From NCBI RefSeq assembly GCF_029168945.1, contig NC_083604.1, positions 12,268,812 to 12,332,811 on the forward strand: 64,000 bases of DNA, read 5' to 3'. The notes beneath the pieces are model-generated. The model was not told where the DNA came from and did not search any database. It saw only the letters and a list, made by a program, of their open reading frames with translations. This DNA is from Cannabis sativa (lineage: Eukaryota; Streptophyta; Magnoliopsida; Rosales; Cannabaceae). Within the stretch, counting starts at the first letter, position 1. Every line of letters starts with the position of its first letter. Made by a program: the position numbers and the translations under genes. Positions 51,516 through 63,246 of the stretch are shown piece by piece.

Positions 51516-52664
51516 TAGGATTTCGTCCCCGAAATCTAACCTGAATAGCTCTGGATGTTGAGTCCTCATATCTGACTCCAACTCCCAGGTGGCTTCTTCC
51601 ACCTTACTATTCCTCCAGAGCACCTTAACCAGTGCAATAGTCTTGTTCCGAAGAACTTTTTCTTTTCTATCCAAAATCTGAACAGGTTGCTCTTCATAAG
51701 ATAAGTCTGGTTGAAGTTCAAGGGCTTCATAACTCAAGACATGAGTCGGGTCTGACACGTATTTCCTTAACATAGAAATGTGAAATACGTCATGAACAGC
51801 TGACAATGCTGGTGGTAAGGCTAGCCGATACGCTACCTGCCCGACCTTCTCAAGTATCTGAAATGGCCCAATGAACCTAGGGCTTAACTTACCCTTCTTC
51901 CCGAAGCGCCTAATACCCTTCATTGGTGAAACCCGCAGGAAAACATGTTCCCCTGTCTGAAATGTAACATCTCTGCGCTTCGGATCAGCATAACTTTTCT
52001 GCCTGCTTTGAGAAGCAAGCATCCGAGCCTTGATCTTATCAATAGCTTCATTGGTCCTCTGCACTAACTCAGGACCCAGGTACTTCCTTTCTCCTGTCTC
52101 GTCCCAATGAATAGGAGAACGACATTTCCTACCATATAACATCTCATAGGGAGCCATCCCTATTGTACTTTGGTAGCTGTTGTTGTAGGAGAATTCAATT
52201 AAAGGCAAGTACTTAACCCATGAACCCTCAAAGTCCATGACACAGGCTCGTAATAGGTCTTCTAAAATCTGGATAGTTCTTTCTGACTGACCATCAGTCT
52301 GAGGGTGAAAGGCTGTACTAAACTTTAACTTGGTACCCATAGCCTTCTGAAGACTCACCCAAAACTTCGACGTGAACTTTGGATCCCTATCTGACACAAT
52401 AGATTTAGGGGCTCCATGGAGACGAACTATCTCCTTCACATACAATTCAGCATACTGATCCACTGAATAGGTAACTTTCACTGGTAGAAAGTGAGCCGAC
52501 TTTGTAAATCTATCCACAATGACCCATACAGAATCATACATCCCTGTGGTTCTAGGTAACCCAGTTACAAAGTCCATTGCGATGTCCTCCCACTTCCATT
52601 CTGGAAGGATTAAAGGTTGCAATAACCCCGCCGCCCGATGTTCGGCCTTAATGGTGTTAAACAC
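51501..52664 (-). CDS. Integrase core and chromodomain-like C-terminus, Tekay copy 2
   Basis: A 387-codon open frame. The DDE integrase core has D31 (in IAMDFVTGLP), D92 (in IVSDRDPKF) and E128 (in HPQTDGQSE), with the usual 35 residues between the last two. The C-terminal domain includes GPFQILEKVGQVAYRLALP, and the end has the chromodomain-like segment VLWRNSKVEEATWELE. It inserts cDNA into chromatin in the nucleus, and the chromodomain is thought to guide targeting. The ATG listed is internal to the polyprotein and not a true start: the frame is separated from the zinc finger by a frameshift near 52650-52664, so no complete integrase is made from this copy. Confidence 0.9.
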   Translation of the reverse strand: MFNTIKAEHRAAGLLQPLILPEWKWEDIAMDFVTGLPRTTGMYDSVWVIVDRFTKSAHFLPVKVTYSVDQYAELYVKEIVRLHGAPKSIVSDRDPKFTSKFWVSLQKAMGTKLKFSTAFHPQTDGQSERTIQILEDLLRACVMDFEGSWVKYLPLIEFSYNNSYQSTIGMAPYEMLYGRKCRSPIHWDETGERKYLGPELVQRTNEAIDKIKARMLASQSRQKSYADPKRRDVTFQTGEHVFLRVSPMKGIRRFGKKGKLSPRFIGPFQILEKVGQVAYRLALPPALSAVHDVFHISMLRKYVSDPTHVLSYEALELQPDLSYEEQPVQILDRKEKVLRNKTIALVKVLWRNSKVEEATWELESDMRTQHPELFRLDFGDEILLTGG

Positions 52665-52871
52665 TTAGACACGTAGTCCACCACATCTCTTTTCATCCCA
52701 TACCACCAGAAGTAGGGTTTCAAATCCTGATACATCTTGGTGGTTCCCGGATGCAATGAATAAGGTGTGGTGTGAGCTTCGTCAAGTATCTCTTTCTTAA
52801 GCTCATCCACACTAGGAACACAAACTCGAACTTTATATAGTAACATTCCACTGTTCGAGACTGTAAAACCT
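52610..52871 (-). pseudogene. Integrase zinc-finger piece out of frame, Tekay copy 2
   Basis: A short frame that carries the N-terminal integrase HHCC region: HTTPYSLHPGTTKMYQDLK and WWYGMKRDVVDYVSKC. A small deletion right after SKCLT removes the second Cys of the finger and shifts the frame. Upstream, a single-base shift near 52884-52890 separates it from the RNase H frame. Both breaks are absent from related family members by comparison of reading frames. Confidence 0.8.
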
Positions 52872-55800
52872 TTAGGCGAGCCAAATTATCACTTCATCTC
52901 GAACTTTAACTAGTTCGGGATCTTCCAGTTGTGCCTTTCTGATTCTCTCCAACAGATCAGATTGGAGTGTTAAATTATGTAGTTTCCCGACCACGAATTC
53001 AATTCTTGCACTAACCATTTCCGAGGCTAGCTGAGGAGCTATCATAACCGTAGTACACACTTGACCGGGACCTTTTCTGCTCAGAGCATCGGCCACCACA
53101 TTGGCTTTCCCGGGGTGATACAATATTTCGCAATCGTAGTCCTTAACTAACTCCAACCACCTTCTCTGCCTCATATTCAAATCTTTTTGGGTGAAAAAGT
53201 ATTTAAGACTTTTATGATCAGTATAAATTTCACACTTTTCACCGTAAAGATAATGTCGCCAAATCTTTAAAGCAAAAACTACAGCAGCGAGCTCTAAATC
53301 ATGAGTTGGATAACGCTGCTCATAATCCTTCAGTTGACGAGAGGCATAAGCTATGACCCTGTCAGCTTGCATCAGAACGCATCCCAGACCCTGTCTGGAT
53401 GCATCACAATAAACCACAAATTTCTCTTGATTCGAAGGCAAAGCTAATACCGGAGCTGTTATCAATCGCTGCTTCAACTCCTGAAAGCTTGATTCACACT
53501 TATCTGACCACACAAATCTCTGATTTTTCTTGGTCAATTCAGTTAGGGGCATAGAAAGTTTAGAAAATCCTTCGACGAAACGTCGATAATACCCTGCTAA
53601 CCCGAGAAAACTTCTAATTTCTGTTACAGACTTGGGTCTCGGCCAATTCTTCACTGATTCTATCTTGTTTGGATCAACCATAATTCCATTTTTCCCAACT
53701 ATGTGACCCAAAAAGGACACCTCGGACAACCAGAATTCGCACTTTTTGAACTTGGCATACAGCTTGTGATCCCTAAGTCGCTGTAACACCATTCGAAGAT
53801 GATGCTCGTGCTCCTCTTCTGACTGAGAGTATACAAGAATGTCATCGATAAACACTATAACGCAGTTATCGAGGAAATCCTTGAACACCCTATTCATGAG
53901 ATCCATAAAGGCTGCAGGAGCATTGGTCAATCCGAACGACATTACCAGAAACTCATAGTGCCCATATCTGGTTCTAAAAGCAGTCTTTGGTATGTCCTCC
54001 TCCCGAATTCTGAGTTGATGATAACCAGACCGTAAATCAATCTTTGAAAACACTGTCTTTCCCTGAAGCTGATCGAACAGATCATCGATCCTAGGCAACG
54101 GGTACTTGTTCTTAATCGTCAGCTTGTTCAGTTCCCGATAATCAATACACATTCGGAGGGAGCCATCTTTCTTTTTTACAAAAAGAACCGGAGCTCCCCA
54201 GGGCGATACACTGGGTCGAATAAACCCAATATCAAGCATCCCCTGAAGTTGCAACTTAAGCTCCTTGAGTTCTGCTGGAGCCATCCTATATGGAGCTTTA
54301 GAAACAGGATCGACTCCAGGTGCCAAATCAATTACGAAATCAATCTCTCGCTGTGGCGGCAATCCCGGCAATTCCTCGGGAAACACATCAAGAAAATCTT
54401 TCACCACCCGGACTACCTCAGGCCCAAATGTTTCAGGTCTGCTGGAGTCAAATACTACCGCTAGAAATCCTACACAACCATTGCATAGTAAATCCCTAGC
54501 TCTCAACACAGAAATGACTGGGATCCGAGACCCCTGAATCGATCCAACATAAACAAATGGATCTTCACCTTCCGGCTGAAAAGTCACCATTTTACGCCTA
54601 CAATCTATACTGGCCGAATACTTGGATAGAAAATCCATTCCCAGTATGATATCAAACTCAGTTAGTTTCAATTCTATGAGATCAGTACTTAATTCCCTAT
54701 CTTCGATCCTAATCGGCATAGACCTAATGCGCCTATTAGAGATAACCAATTCCCCGCTAGGCATTAGGGTTCCAAACCCTCTTTCTAAAATATCACAAGG
54801 CCTACCCAAAAGATCGATCACCCTTGTAGCCACATATGAACATGTAGCTCCCGAGTCAAATAATACTGTAAATAACAAGTTGTTGACGGGAAGCTGACCT
54901 GTCACAACAGAAGGACTGGCTGCAGCATCAGCTTGGGTAATGGCAAACACACGAGCAGGAACCGGTTTCATCTCGGCTTTCGGCTCCTCTTTCTTTGCTT
55001 GGGGGCAATCTTTCTTGAAATGCCCCACCATGCCACATAGGAAGCATGTCTTCCGGTTACACTCTCCCGGATGATGTTTCTTGCACCTTGGACACTCAGG
55101 ATAAGAATAACCCTGGCGTCCTCCTCTGCCTTGGTTCCCACGGAACCGCTTGCTTTGCCCCGAGCCACCAGAAGCTGGAACAACTTTTCTTTTCTGCTCA
55201 ATGGTGGAGTCACCACCATCCCTACCATACACAGGAGTAGGAACAGTGGGGGTTCCACCAACACTCGGAGTCACCCGGGGCTCCTGAAGAAAATTTACTG
55301 CACCCTCGGCTCTCAAAGCCTTCTCAACCATATCCGCATACGTGGTTGCTTCGGTAGTGGTAATAACCAGATCATGCCGGATCTTTGCACTCAAACCCGC
55401 TAAATATTTTTCTTTCTTACTAAAGTCCGTGGGTACAATTCCTGCCGCCAACTTAGCCAACCGATCAAACTTCGTTGTATACTCAGTGACTGACATACCC
55501 TCAGTCTGAACTAGATCAGTGAACTCTTTCCGCTTTGCACTGCGGACCGCTTCATTATAATACTTGGAGTTAAATAACTCCCTGAATTCTTCCCAAGTCA
55601 TCAACGTGACGTCCCGTGTGAGGGTTATCAATTCCCACCACACAAGGGCATCTTCCTGAAACTGGAAAGTGGCGCAGGTCACCCGATCATTTCCAACCAC
55701 TCCCATAAAGTTGAGAATACGCTCAATCATCGAAAGCCATTGCTCGGCCTTCATCACATCAGGGCCTCCCAGAAACACTGGAGGTGCCTGTTTTCGAAAT

Positions 55801-56129
55801 CTTTCGTACAACGGTTCCATACGGTTGCCAACAACAGGTTGTTCTGCTGGCACCGCTGGAACTGCAACGGCCTGAACTTGTTGAGGAGGCACGGCAGGAG
55901 GACCCTGCTGCCTCAATCTTTGGATCTCTTCATCTTGCTGACGAATTCTTTCTTGCATTTCAGCAAATCTTTGCTCCCAATCAGGAGGAGCTTGAGGTGG
56001 ATTTACAGGGCGACCACCCTGAGCTCTGCCACGGCCACGGCCGCGACCACGGGGATTTTGAGGATTCCCCTGACCGCCTCCGGCCTCAACCATGCCACCC
56101 TGGCTTCTTGTATTTCGCGGGGCGTCCAT
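52872..56129 (-). CDS. Gag-protease-RT-RNase H polyprotein of Tekay copy 2
   Basis: A 1,085-codon open frame. Gag covers about residues 1-380, with a CCHC knuckle at C362, C365, H370 and C375. Aspartic protease has DSG at 425-427. Reverse transcriptase (about 600-840) has the FIDD box with D762 and D763. RNase H (about 900-1020) has D909, E946, D971 and D1014. All catalytic residues are intact. The ATG at 56129 opens a typical Arg/Gly-rich gag start ([11 protein letters not shown]). The frame ends early at 52872 because of a frameshift shortly before the integrase. Gag should pack RNA in cytoplasmic particles, and the enzymes copy it into DNA. Confidence 0.95.
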   Translation of the reverse strand: MDAPRNTRSQGGMVEAGGGQGNPQNPRGRGRGRGRAQGGRPVNPPQAPPDWEQRFAEMQERIRQQDEEIQRLRQQGPPAVPPQQVQAVAVPAVPAEQPVVGNRMEPLYERFRKQAPPVFLGGPDVMKAEQWLSMIERILNFMGVVGNDRVTCATFQFQEDALVWWELITLTRDVTLMTWEEFRELFNSKYYNEAVRSAKRKEFTDLVQTEGMSVTEYTTKFDRLAKLAAGIVPTDFSKKEKYLAGLSAKIRHDLVITTTEATTYADMVEKALRAEGAVNFLQEPRVTPSVGGTPTVPTPVYGRDGGDSTIEQKRKVVPASGGSGQSKRFRGNQGRGGRQGYSYPECPRCKKHHPGECNRKTCFLCGMVGHFKKDCPQAKKEEPKAEMKPVPARVFAITQADAAASPSVVTGQLPVNNLLFTVLFDSGATCSYVATRVIDLLGRPCDILERGFGTLMPSGELVISNRRIRSMPIRIEDRELSTDLIELKLTEFDIILGMDFLSKYSASIDCRRKMVTFQPEGEDPFVYVGSIQGSRIPVISVLRARDLLCNGCVGFLAVVFDSSRPETFGPEVVRVVKDFLDVFPEELPGLPPQREIDFVIDLAPGVDPVSKAPYRMAPAELKELKLQLQGMLDIGFIRPSVSPWGAPVLFVKKKDGSLRMCIDYRELNKLTIKNKYPLPRIDDLFDQLQGKTVFSKIDLRSGYHQLRIREEDIPKTAFRTRYGHYEFLVMSFGLTNAPAAFMDLMNRVFKDFLDNCVIVFIDDILVYSQSEEEHEHHLRMVLQRLRDHKLYAKFKKCEFWLSEVSFLGHIVGKNGIMVDPNKIESVKNWPRPKSVTEIRSFLGLAGYYRRFVEGFSKLSMPLTELTKKNQRFVWSDKCESSFQELKQRLITAPVLALPSNQEKFVVYCDASRQGLGCVLMQADRVIAYASRQLKDYEQRYPTHDLELAAVVFALKIWRHYLYGEKCEIYTDHKSLKYFFTQKDLNMRQRRWLELVKDYDCEILYHPGKANVVADALSRKGPGQVCTTVMIAPQLASEMVSARIEFVVGKLHNLTLQSDLLERIRKAQLEDPELVKVRDEVIIWLA

Positions 56130-56389
56130 TTAATAGGACTTAGCCTGCGAATCCATAAGGTAGGCAGGTTAGACGGCGATCAAAATTAACTCCGCTCTTA
56201 ATAGCAAAAAGGCAACGCACTTTCTTTTCTTTTTAAAGAAATATATTTAATTTAAATCTAATATGCTTCCTAACATGCTTTTACATCACACTTATTTAAA
56301 ATACTAAACAAGTACGGGCTTACTGAACCGTGAACCGAGCTTTCTCTGATGAAGATTGTACATGTCATAGCAAGCTTCGGTAGACAAAC

Positions 56390-56411
56390 CTGGCGGCTCT
56401 GATACCAAAAT
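56390..56411 (-). other. Primer-binding site of Tekay copy 2
   Basis: Minus strand, directly after the 5' LTR: ATTTTGGTATCAGAGCCGCC, matching the initiator Met-tRNA 3' end motif TGGTATCAGAGC used by this family. The remaining stretch to the gag ATG (56130-56389) is an untranslated leader. Confidence 0.85.
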
Positions 56412-58492
56412 TGTAACGCCCTAATGCTAAGGCACGCTACAGTGCTTTTTCAATTATTGTGCAAACTTTGCTAATCAAAGTAATTTCTTGAAAAACGTGT
56501 CAAATTAAAATTTATGCTTTAAACATTAAACTTTTATAAAATAAAATAATATTTACAAATCCCGGGATCCCGATTTCAAACTTTTAAAAATTTACTATTT
56601 AAACTTTACATTCAAAATATACAAGTTCTGGGTCGCACAGCGACTTTCAAAATACAACACCCAGATGTCCCGAGACCGAACACTCCAGGTCGCGCTGCTT
56701 GACATGTACAATCTCACCCGAGCTCAGGTTCACTCCTGTTCAGCCTTCGCCTTTCCTTTACCTACACATGAAAGCAGAAACTGTGAGTCAACAGACTCAG
56801 TAAGAAATGCATATAACATACTATATAATTTCCGACCTGTAAATAGGCGCCCATACACCTACTTACAGAGCTTAACAGATGAGCATGAACGTTCAATACC
56901 AGGGTACAACCACTATACCACTTACACAACGTACCTCGCTGTACGAGTGTTGGTAGGGTTTATCCCGATCACTGAGTATCACTGAGTGATGTACCACACA
57001 CCTTAGCATTTTCTATGCTTGTGTTGGTATCACTGTATCGTACTCTAATTAACAACAATCACTGTACCAATACACTCACACAAGTGTTGGTAGTGTTTAA
57101 CATAATTCAAGCATGCATATATAAACACATATACACACATTCAGATAATCACATCATACATTATACACAGTTCTTACCTGTTTTCCGAATTCAAGTGTGC
57201 TGGCCGACCTGAACGGAATTCACGTGCTAGATGGATGCCCTAATCACAAGAATGATAACACAGATGAGTGACTCGCCAAATCACTTTCCGGGACTTAAAA
57301 CCCGAAACTAAATGTTCCCCTATCAATAAACCTCATGGCAATACCCTATATTACCCAAAATTGGCCAAAACTAGGGTTCTGGAAAAATCCCCAACAGGCA
57401 GACCGGATCCAACCGGCATCCCGGTTCTGGGTCACCAACCGGTCGACCGGTTGGTACAGACCACCCAGAACCGGAATTCCGGTTCATCTGCAGGAATCCA
57501 AAAATTTTTCCCCCTTGATTCAAATCAATCCCAAACTTAACCAAACTCTCCAGTATACCTGTACAATGTATAAACAACTATTCCCAACCAGAATTTCACA
57601 GAATAACCCAAAGAAACTCCACTTGCCATTAAAGACCAAAGTTAAAGGTTTTATGCTCAAATTAACACAAAACCTAAATCAACCAACCAAACTAGCTGCT
57701 ATATCCTTTAATCAATTCAAACTAAACCTAGAATTCACTTCCTAATCAACTCAAACCATAACAGTCATTAAAACACCAAACCACAAGCTCAAACTAAGGT
57801 AAAACTTAAAAAAAACATGAAATCAATATTCTAGGGTTACCTTTGGTTGCTCCTCCTTAAATTCCCAGCTCAATCACAGAGAATTAGGAAGAAAAAGGTT
57901 GCCCTGGCCCTTGATTTGTCCCAGCCGAAAGAGAGGAAGAGAGAAAGAGATATCTAGGTTGGTTTTTCTCTTGATTTCCTTTGATTTTCCTTTATTTTCC
58001 AAAGGAAAATGAGTTAATTGCTTAACTCATCCAAAATAGATGCTAGGTGTCACCAAAATAACCAGCCACCTAACCTCAAATAGACCAAATGACTAAAATG
58101 CCCCTAGACTTAAAACTAGGGTATTTCTAAAGCTAGGGGTAAAATGGTCAAAATCCATAACCCCGCTCAATCCCGATAATTTATTTTCTCTAAAATATTC
58201 CCCACTATAAAATAGGGTTCTAAACTTACTCATGTGATTATCTAGCCATCCATCGCATTTTCCGTTGTCGCCGAGCAAAAATTACAAAATTAACATATTT
58301 CACATATAAACTAAATAATACCCCTAGAGTTTAATAAAATCTCCAGAATTGAGAAATTATAACTCTAATATTTATTTCTAAATATTGGGGTCCATAATCA
58401 AAATTAATTCACAAATATTAATAAAATAATAAAATAATAAAAATTAGTGCTAATTGCCTTTTCTAATCCACATTACTAGAGCGGTCATTACA
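56412..58492 (-). repeat. 5' LTR of Tekay copy 2
   Basis: 2,081 bp, same ends and length as 49419-51499. Its palindrome lies at 57435-57454. Confidence 0.96.
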
Positions 58493-58497
58493 AGGAT

Positions 58498-60475
58498 CCA
58501 CTTGCAGTATTCTATGAACTCATTGATGTAACTATACCTAAATCATCAAAAGACACTACCACATTTTTTTTAATCTATGGCATTTGTATCTTGTTCATAA
58601 TGGATTTGACAAGATCAATCTCTGCAAAGAGTTAATATGCCTATATCCACTGAAAGTAGTTCATCTCATTCGCAGATGGATGTACATTCAGGGGTGGATA
58701 TGAGTTTTTCGTTGTATTCTTAAAACGATAACTCTAAATTATACCTTTTAGCAAGAAATTTGAAATGTTTGAAAAATTTCATTAATTTCTAGCAATGGTT
58801 AAAACCATTAAGGTAAGTGGTTAAAGATCTTGCGAACTGATAGGGGTGGAGAAATAGTTAGTTGATATGCAGTTCAAAGATCATTAAATTGATTTTTGAA
58901 TTATATCCAAACTTACCTCCCCAGAAATTTCGAGTTGCATGTTGATGATTAGTTACTAGTCGTTGCCTAATTCCTTCTATGGTAATACAATTTCAGAATG
59001 ATGTAATGGTTGTATACTTAATGTAAATCATTACTAGATTCATGGATGACCTAATCAAAATCTTAAGAAAAGCTAGAACTATTAACCATGGTTTGTTAGC
59101 TATTCTAAGTGATTAGGGGTGGACCATCCCATTGTCAATAGATAAGAAAGTGTTTGTTCAAACAAATACTACTTTTCTAAGAAAATGACTAAGTCTGAAA
59201 ATCAAGTAGCAAATAAAGGAGATATTTTTCTTGATTCCAAAAGTGTTCTATTATCTTATATAACATATGATGATCCCACTGCCTCTGTTGTCTTGTCACA
59301 ACCGAAGAGATCAATACCATTTAGTTTTCTTCGACATAATTCATGGTACCTTGTCGTAGTGGGAGAGTTTCTAGGAACTCGCCTTCTTATGACTTGGGAG
59401 ACACTAGTGATTAAAATCCATTGTGAGTTTAAACAAGTAATGGATTGTCAAGATAAGAAACTAAGAAGAAAGCCAATAGAACTATGGTTTAATCCATTCA
59501 CATGGAGTAACCTAAAGTTTTCTATTACAAGGACATAAAAGGAAATTTTCGTTTATAAGTCCATTCAATGGACTTAACAAAACTTCCTGTTCCTAGTATT
59601 ATAGGTTTGAGTTTATCTAAACCTATGGCTTGTGGTATACCTGGTAATTACTTACTCTAATGCAAGCAACTTACTTTAGTAAGATGCTGAAACATTTTCT
59701 TTCTAATGGCAATCTATAGAAGCTTCACAACTTCTTAGACATAGATTTTATTTATCTAAGGAAAAGTCTTAACTATTCCAGAAAAGATAAAGCCATGAAA
59801 GAATTTCTTAAATCAACAGTGAGAGGTCTTAGACATGCTTTAGTATGCCTTAGACCAGATACCTGCTGTTGAGTGGGAGTAATGAGTAGGTATCAAATTA
59901 ATCCAGGAGAAGAACATTGGAAGACAATCAGGTAAATCCTAAGATTAATAAGAGGAACTATATGTTAGCCTATAAGGGTGTGTTTCAAACTCTTAGACTA
60001 CACCATATCAGATTTCGAAATTTTCCTTTGTGCTAGTAAATCTTTCTGATAAGATGGTGATTACTCTGGGGGTGGAATAGTGATTTTGGAGAAGTGTAAA
60101 AACCTATCTGAAGTCTCTAGGTCTACCAGAGAGGGACTGAATGTTAAAGCTGCAGGAAAGGTACTTATTCAGTCTAAGGAAAGTTCTATACATTTTTTGG
60201 CATCATTCCAAATTGCCTTAAACTACTAGTGTTAATTTCCTGATTAACCAAAAGTAGTTGCCAAAGATATAGAATCCAGTATCCCAAGAGAGTAGACATA
60301 TAGAGAGGAATTTCACATTATCAATAATTTTGTGATTAAGGAAGAGTAATGGTGGAGAAAAGGTTGTGGTTAATTCAACCTTTCAGATCTTATTACGAGG
60401 AGTTTACTACTACTACACTTGATTTGTATATCAAGGTGTTGAGATTATTTGAAACGCACTTTTTGTTTTATATTA
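58498..60475 (+). pseudogene. Decayed Ty1/copia pol of element C
   Basis: With shifting frames, copia landmarks appear in the right order. The integrase core fragment LRTDRGGE is near 58838. A KKVFVQTNTTFL segment is near 59150. Near 59830-59940 the RT-RNase H junction reads LRHALVCLRPDTCC, then MSRYQINPGEEHWKTIR and ILRLIRGT. Large internal deletions compress the region to about 2 kb against the usual 4 kb, and stops occur throughout. This assigns the family to Ty1/copia; no functional product is possible. Confidence 0.7.
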
Positions 60476-60490
60476 GTGCAAGTGGGAGTT
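60476..60490 (+). other. Polypurine tract of copia element C
   Basis: GTGCAAGTGGGAGTT adjoining the 3' LTR at 60491. Confidence 0.65.
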
Positions 60491-61336
60491 TGTTGGGTTT
60501 TATGCCCTAAATAAAACTCATTTCAATATAATCAGATTTACTTATTAATATAGATCAGAAATAACATTTAATGTTGCATGGGTCACATGATTTATTTCAT
60601 GATTATACGTACATAATGTATGAATTTATCTGAAACCCTTTTCACATACTTGATCCTGTTTATTGTGCCGTCAACACATTGGAAAGTAAACATGACTATG
60701 TGAATAAAGTTTCCTAGATTTATCAGACATAGGGTTTTACTGATATGATAATCTACAACAGAGTTTACTTGCATTTGGAGAAGTGTTATTTTCTTTCCAG
60801 AGCACTGGTTAAAGTAAAGCTCAGGTTGGATGCATGGAGTATGCATCGGAAGGGACCGATATTGAACTTTGACTTAGATTTATTAAACTTACCGTAATAT
60901 CTATTCAAGTCAATATCGCCTAGTTGATCCTAGATCAAATGATCTTAATCCTGATATGATTAGGCTCAATCTTGAAAGGCTATTCGTGTTCTTTGATTTG
61001 TTAGTTAAGCCTACTTTTAGGTCAGGGTGATACGTACATTTGGGGAGCACGGTAGTGCAATTGAGTGAGAGCGCTAACATAAACATGGAATCTATAGCTT
61101 CTATCTGGTGAATAGTAAGCAAAGGATGATCTCCTTCGAGCTTGACCAAACGAACATAAATGGTGGAGTACTCATTTCACATAAGCTGAAATATCATTTA
61201 TACGGGGTCAAGTGTTATAAGGAATAAATACATTGTAGGGTGTAACGGTAATTTAATCCCTTTACAGTGTAGATCATTCATATAGAGGATCAGTGATCAA
61301 ATTAGGATTATAACAATGGATAACTAATGATGTGTT
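60491..61336 (+). repeat. 3' LTR of copia element C, truncated by element D
   Basis: Matches the first 846 bp of 43120-44999 and stops at ATGATGTG(TT), where another LTR of the same family starts. The missing part should lie beyond element D, outside the window. Confidence 0.85.
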
Positions 61337-63246
61337 TGTTGGGTTTTATGCCCTAAATAAAACTCATTTCATATAATCAGATTTACTTATTAATAAAGAT
61401 CAGAAATAACATTTTATGTTGCATGGTTCACATGATTTATTTCATGATTATAGGTATATAATGTATGAATTCTTTTTAAGTCCAGAACATATGAGTTGGT
61501 TAAAGATTATAGTGTTGTCAGCACAGTGGAATATAATCTTTATTATATGTTCAAAAGTTGATTCCCTGATTTGTCAAAACACTGGATTTAGACTGACATG
61601 GTATAATCAGCGATAGGTATTCTTACACCTTAGAAAAGTGTTATGTCCTTTCCAGGACATTGGCAAAGTTTACCAGTATCGGATCCATGGAGTATGCATT
61701 GGAATGGACCGATATTGAACTTTGAATTAGATTTTGAAACTTACCGTAAACATCTATTCAATTCAATATCATAAGTTGATCCTAGATCACATGATCGAAA
61801 TCCTGATATGGTTAGGCTCAATTTCAAGAGTATTATTCGTGTTCTTTGATTTGTTAGTTAAGCCTAATCTTTAGTCTGGGCAATACCTACATTTTGGGAA
61901 CACGGTAATACAATTGAGTGGGGAGCGCTAACATAAATATGGAATCTATAGCTTCTATTTGGCAAATAGAAGTAAAGGATGATTTCCTTCGAGCTTAACC
62001 AAACGAAGATAAATGGTGGAGATCTCATTTCACTTAGGTGAAATATCATTTATACAGGGTTAAGTGTTTTAAGGATAAAATACATTGTAGGGTGTTACGG
62101 TAATTTAATCCTGTACAGTGTAAATCATCTATATAGAGGATCATTGATCACATTAGGGTTATAACAATGGATAACTAATGACGTGTCTATATTGTGGAAC
62201 ATATAGAGCGTTTCTATATGACTGAGATTGCAATTCCAAGTTCTAAGTGTGGATTCAATGAGGAATTAATAAGTTAGGGAATTTACTTGGTAAATTCGGT
62301 TCGACTTATTGGAAGCTCGGTTATATAGACCCATGGTCCCCATACTAGTTGAGGCCATACTGCTTGTAAGACTCAGTTAATTGATTTTAATTAATCAATT
62401 ATAATTCTAAAAGTTAGACTATGTCTACTTTATGAATTCTCACTAAGTAAGGATGAAATCGTAAATAAAAGGGTTTCTAGGTTTAATTATTAATTAAGAG
62501 ACTTTGTATGTCTAATTAATAATTATTTTAAATGACAATATTATTTAATAATCTATTTTAGTTATTAAATAATTAGTTTTGGCATTTAAATGATTAGAAT
62601 TGGAAAAATTGCATTTTTGGAGAAATAGAAATAAAATTGAGGAAACTGCAAAATCCAAGTGAGGCCCATTTCCCTCTATGGCCGAGCACTCCCTTTGTGT
62701 TTCCCAATTATTATTTTTTATTTTTTAATTGTCATGTAATTGCTAATCAAAGCCTAGCTATAATAGGAAAGTGGTGAATCACACTAAATAAGACAGTTAA
62801 TCAATTACACAGTAAAAGAGGAAACTGTTTTATTTGGAAAGATGCTCTCCCTTCTCCCTATATAAAGCAACCTTTGTGTCTCTTCTCTTGCATGCTATCA
62901 GCCACGAAATTAAGAGAGAAAAGAGAGAGAATTTTCGAAATCCTTGTGAGATGAGTAGTGCCCACACACATCAAGTGGTATCTCAATCATAGTATGGAAG
63001 ACTATGGAATTTCTGCATCAAAGAAGGAGAAAAGAAGATCCAGGTTCAGATCTTGGTGATGCTCTGCTATAGAAAGGAATCAAGGGCTAGAGATCTGAAC
63101 GGAAGGAGTCATATTATTCCGCTGCACCCACTGTAAGGTTTTCTAACTTTATATGTGTTTATTTTCATTGTTTTAGAATTCATATTAGGTTGTTAATCCA
63201 ACATACTTGTTAGTAAATCTAGATCCTGGTAAAATAATTTCCAACA
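61337..63246 (+). repeat. 5' LTR of copia-family element D (1,910 bp)
   Basis: Starts TGTTGGGTTTTATGCCC and ends AATAATTTCCAACA. It is followed by ACTGGCACCAGAGCCATGG, a primer-binding region less altered than that of element C. It is clearly diverged from the C LTR, so this is a different subfamily member that jumped into the older LTR. Confidence 0.88.

Larger units (their letters stand above)
49419..58492 (-). mobile_element. Complete Tekay chromovirus, copy 2 (9,074 bp), TSD AGGAT
   Basis: Two 2,081-bp LTRs, a primer-binding site, gag-pol, integrase with chromodomain-like tail, and a polypurine tract are all present. AGGAT flanks both sides (49414-49418 and 58493-58497). By eye the LTRs differ at about six positions (near 49612/56605, 50177/57170, 50191/57184, 50370/57363, 50831/57824 and 50925/57918), so the insertion is recent. 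It has inserted into copia element C. Two frame breaks separate pol from integrase. Confidence 0.96.

Noticed and set aside
55740..56189. 149-codon plus-strand frame opposite the Tekay gag start
   Set aside because: It is the reverse strand of the Gly/Arg-rich gag N-terminus and not a separate antisense gene; no promoter or splice sites accompany it.
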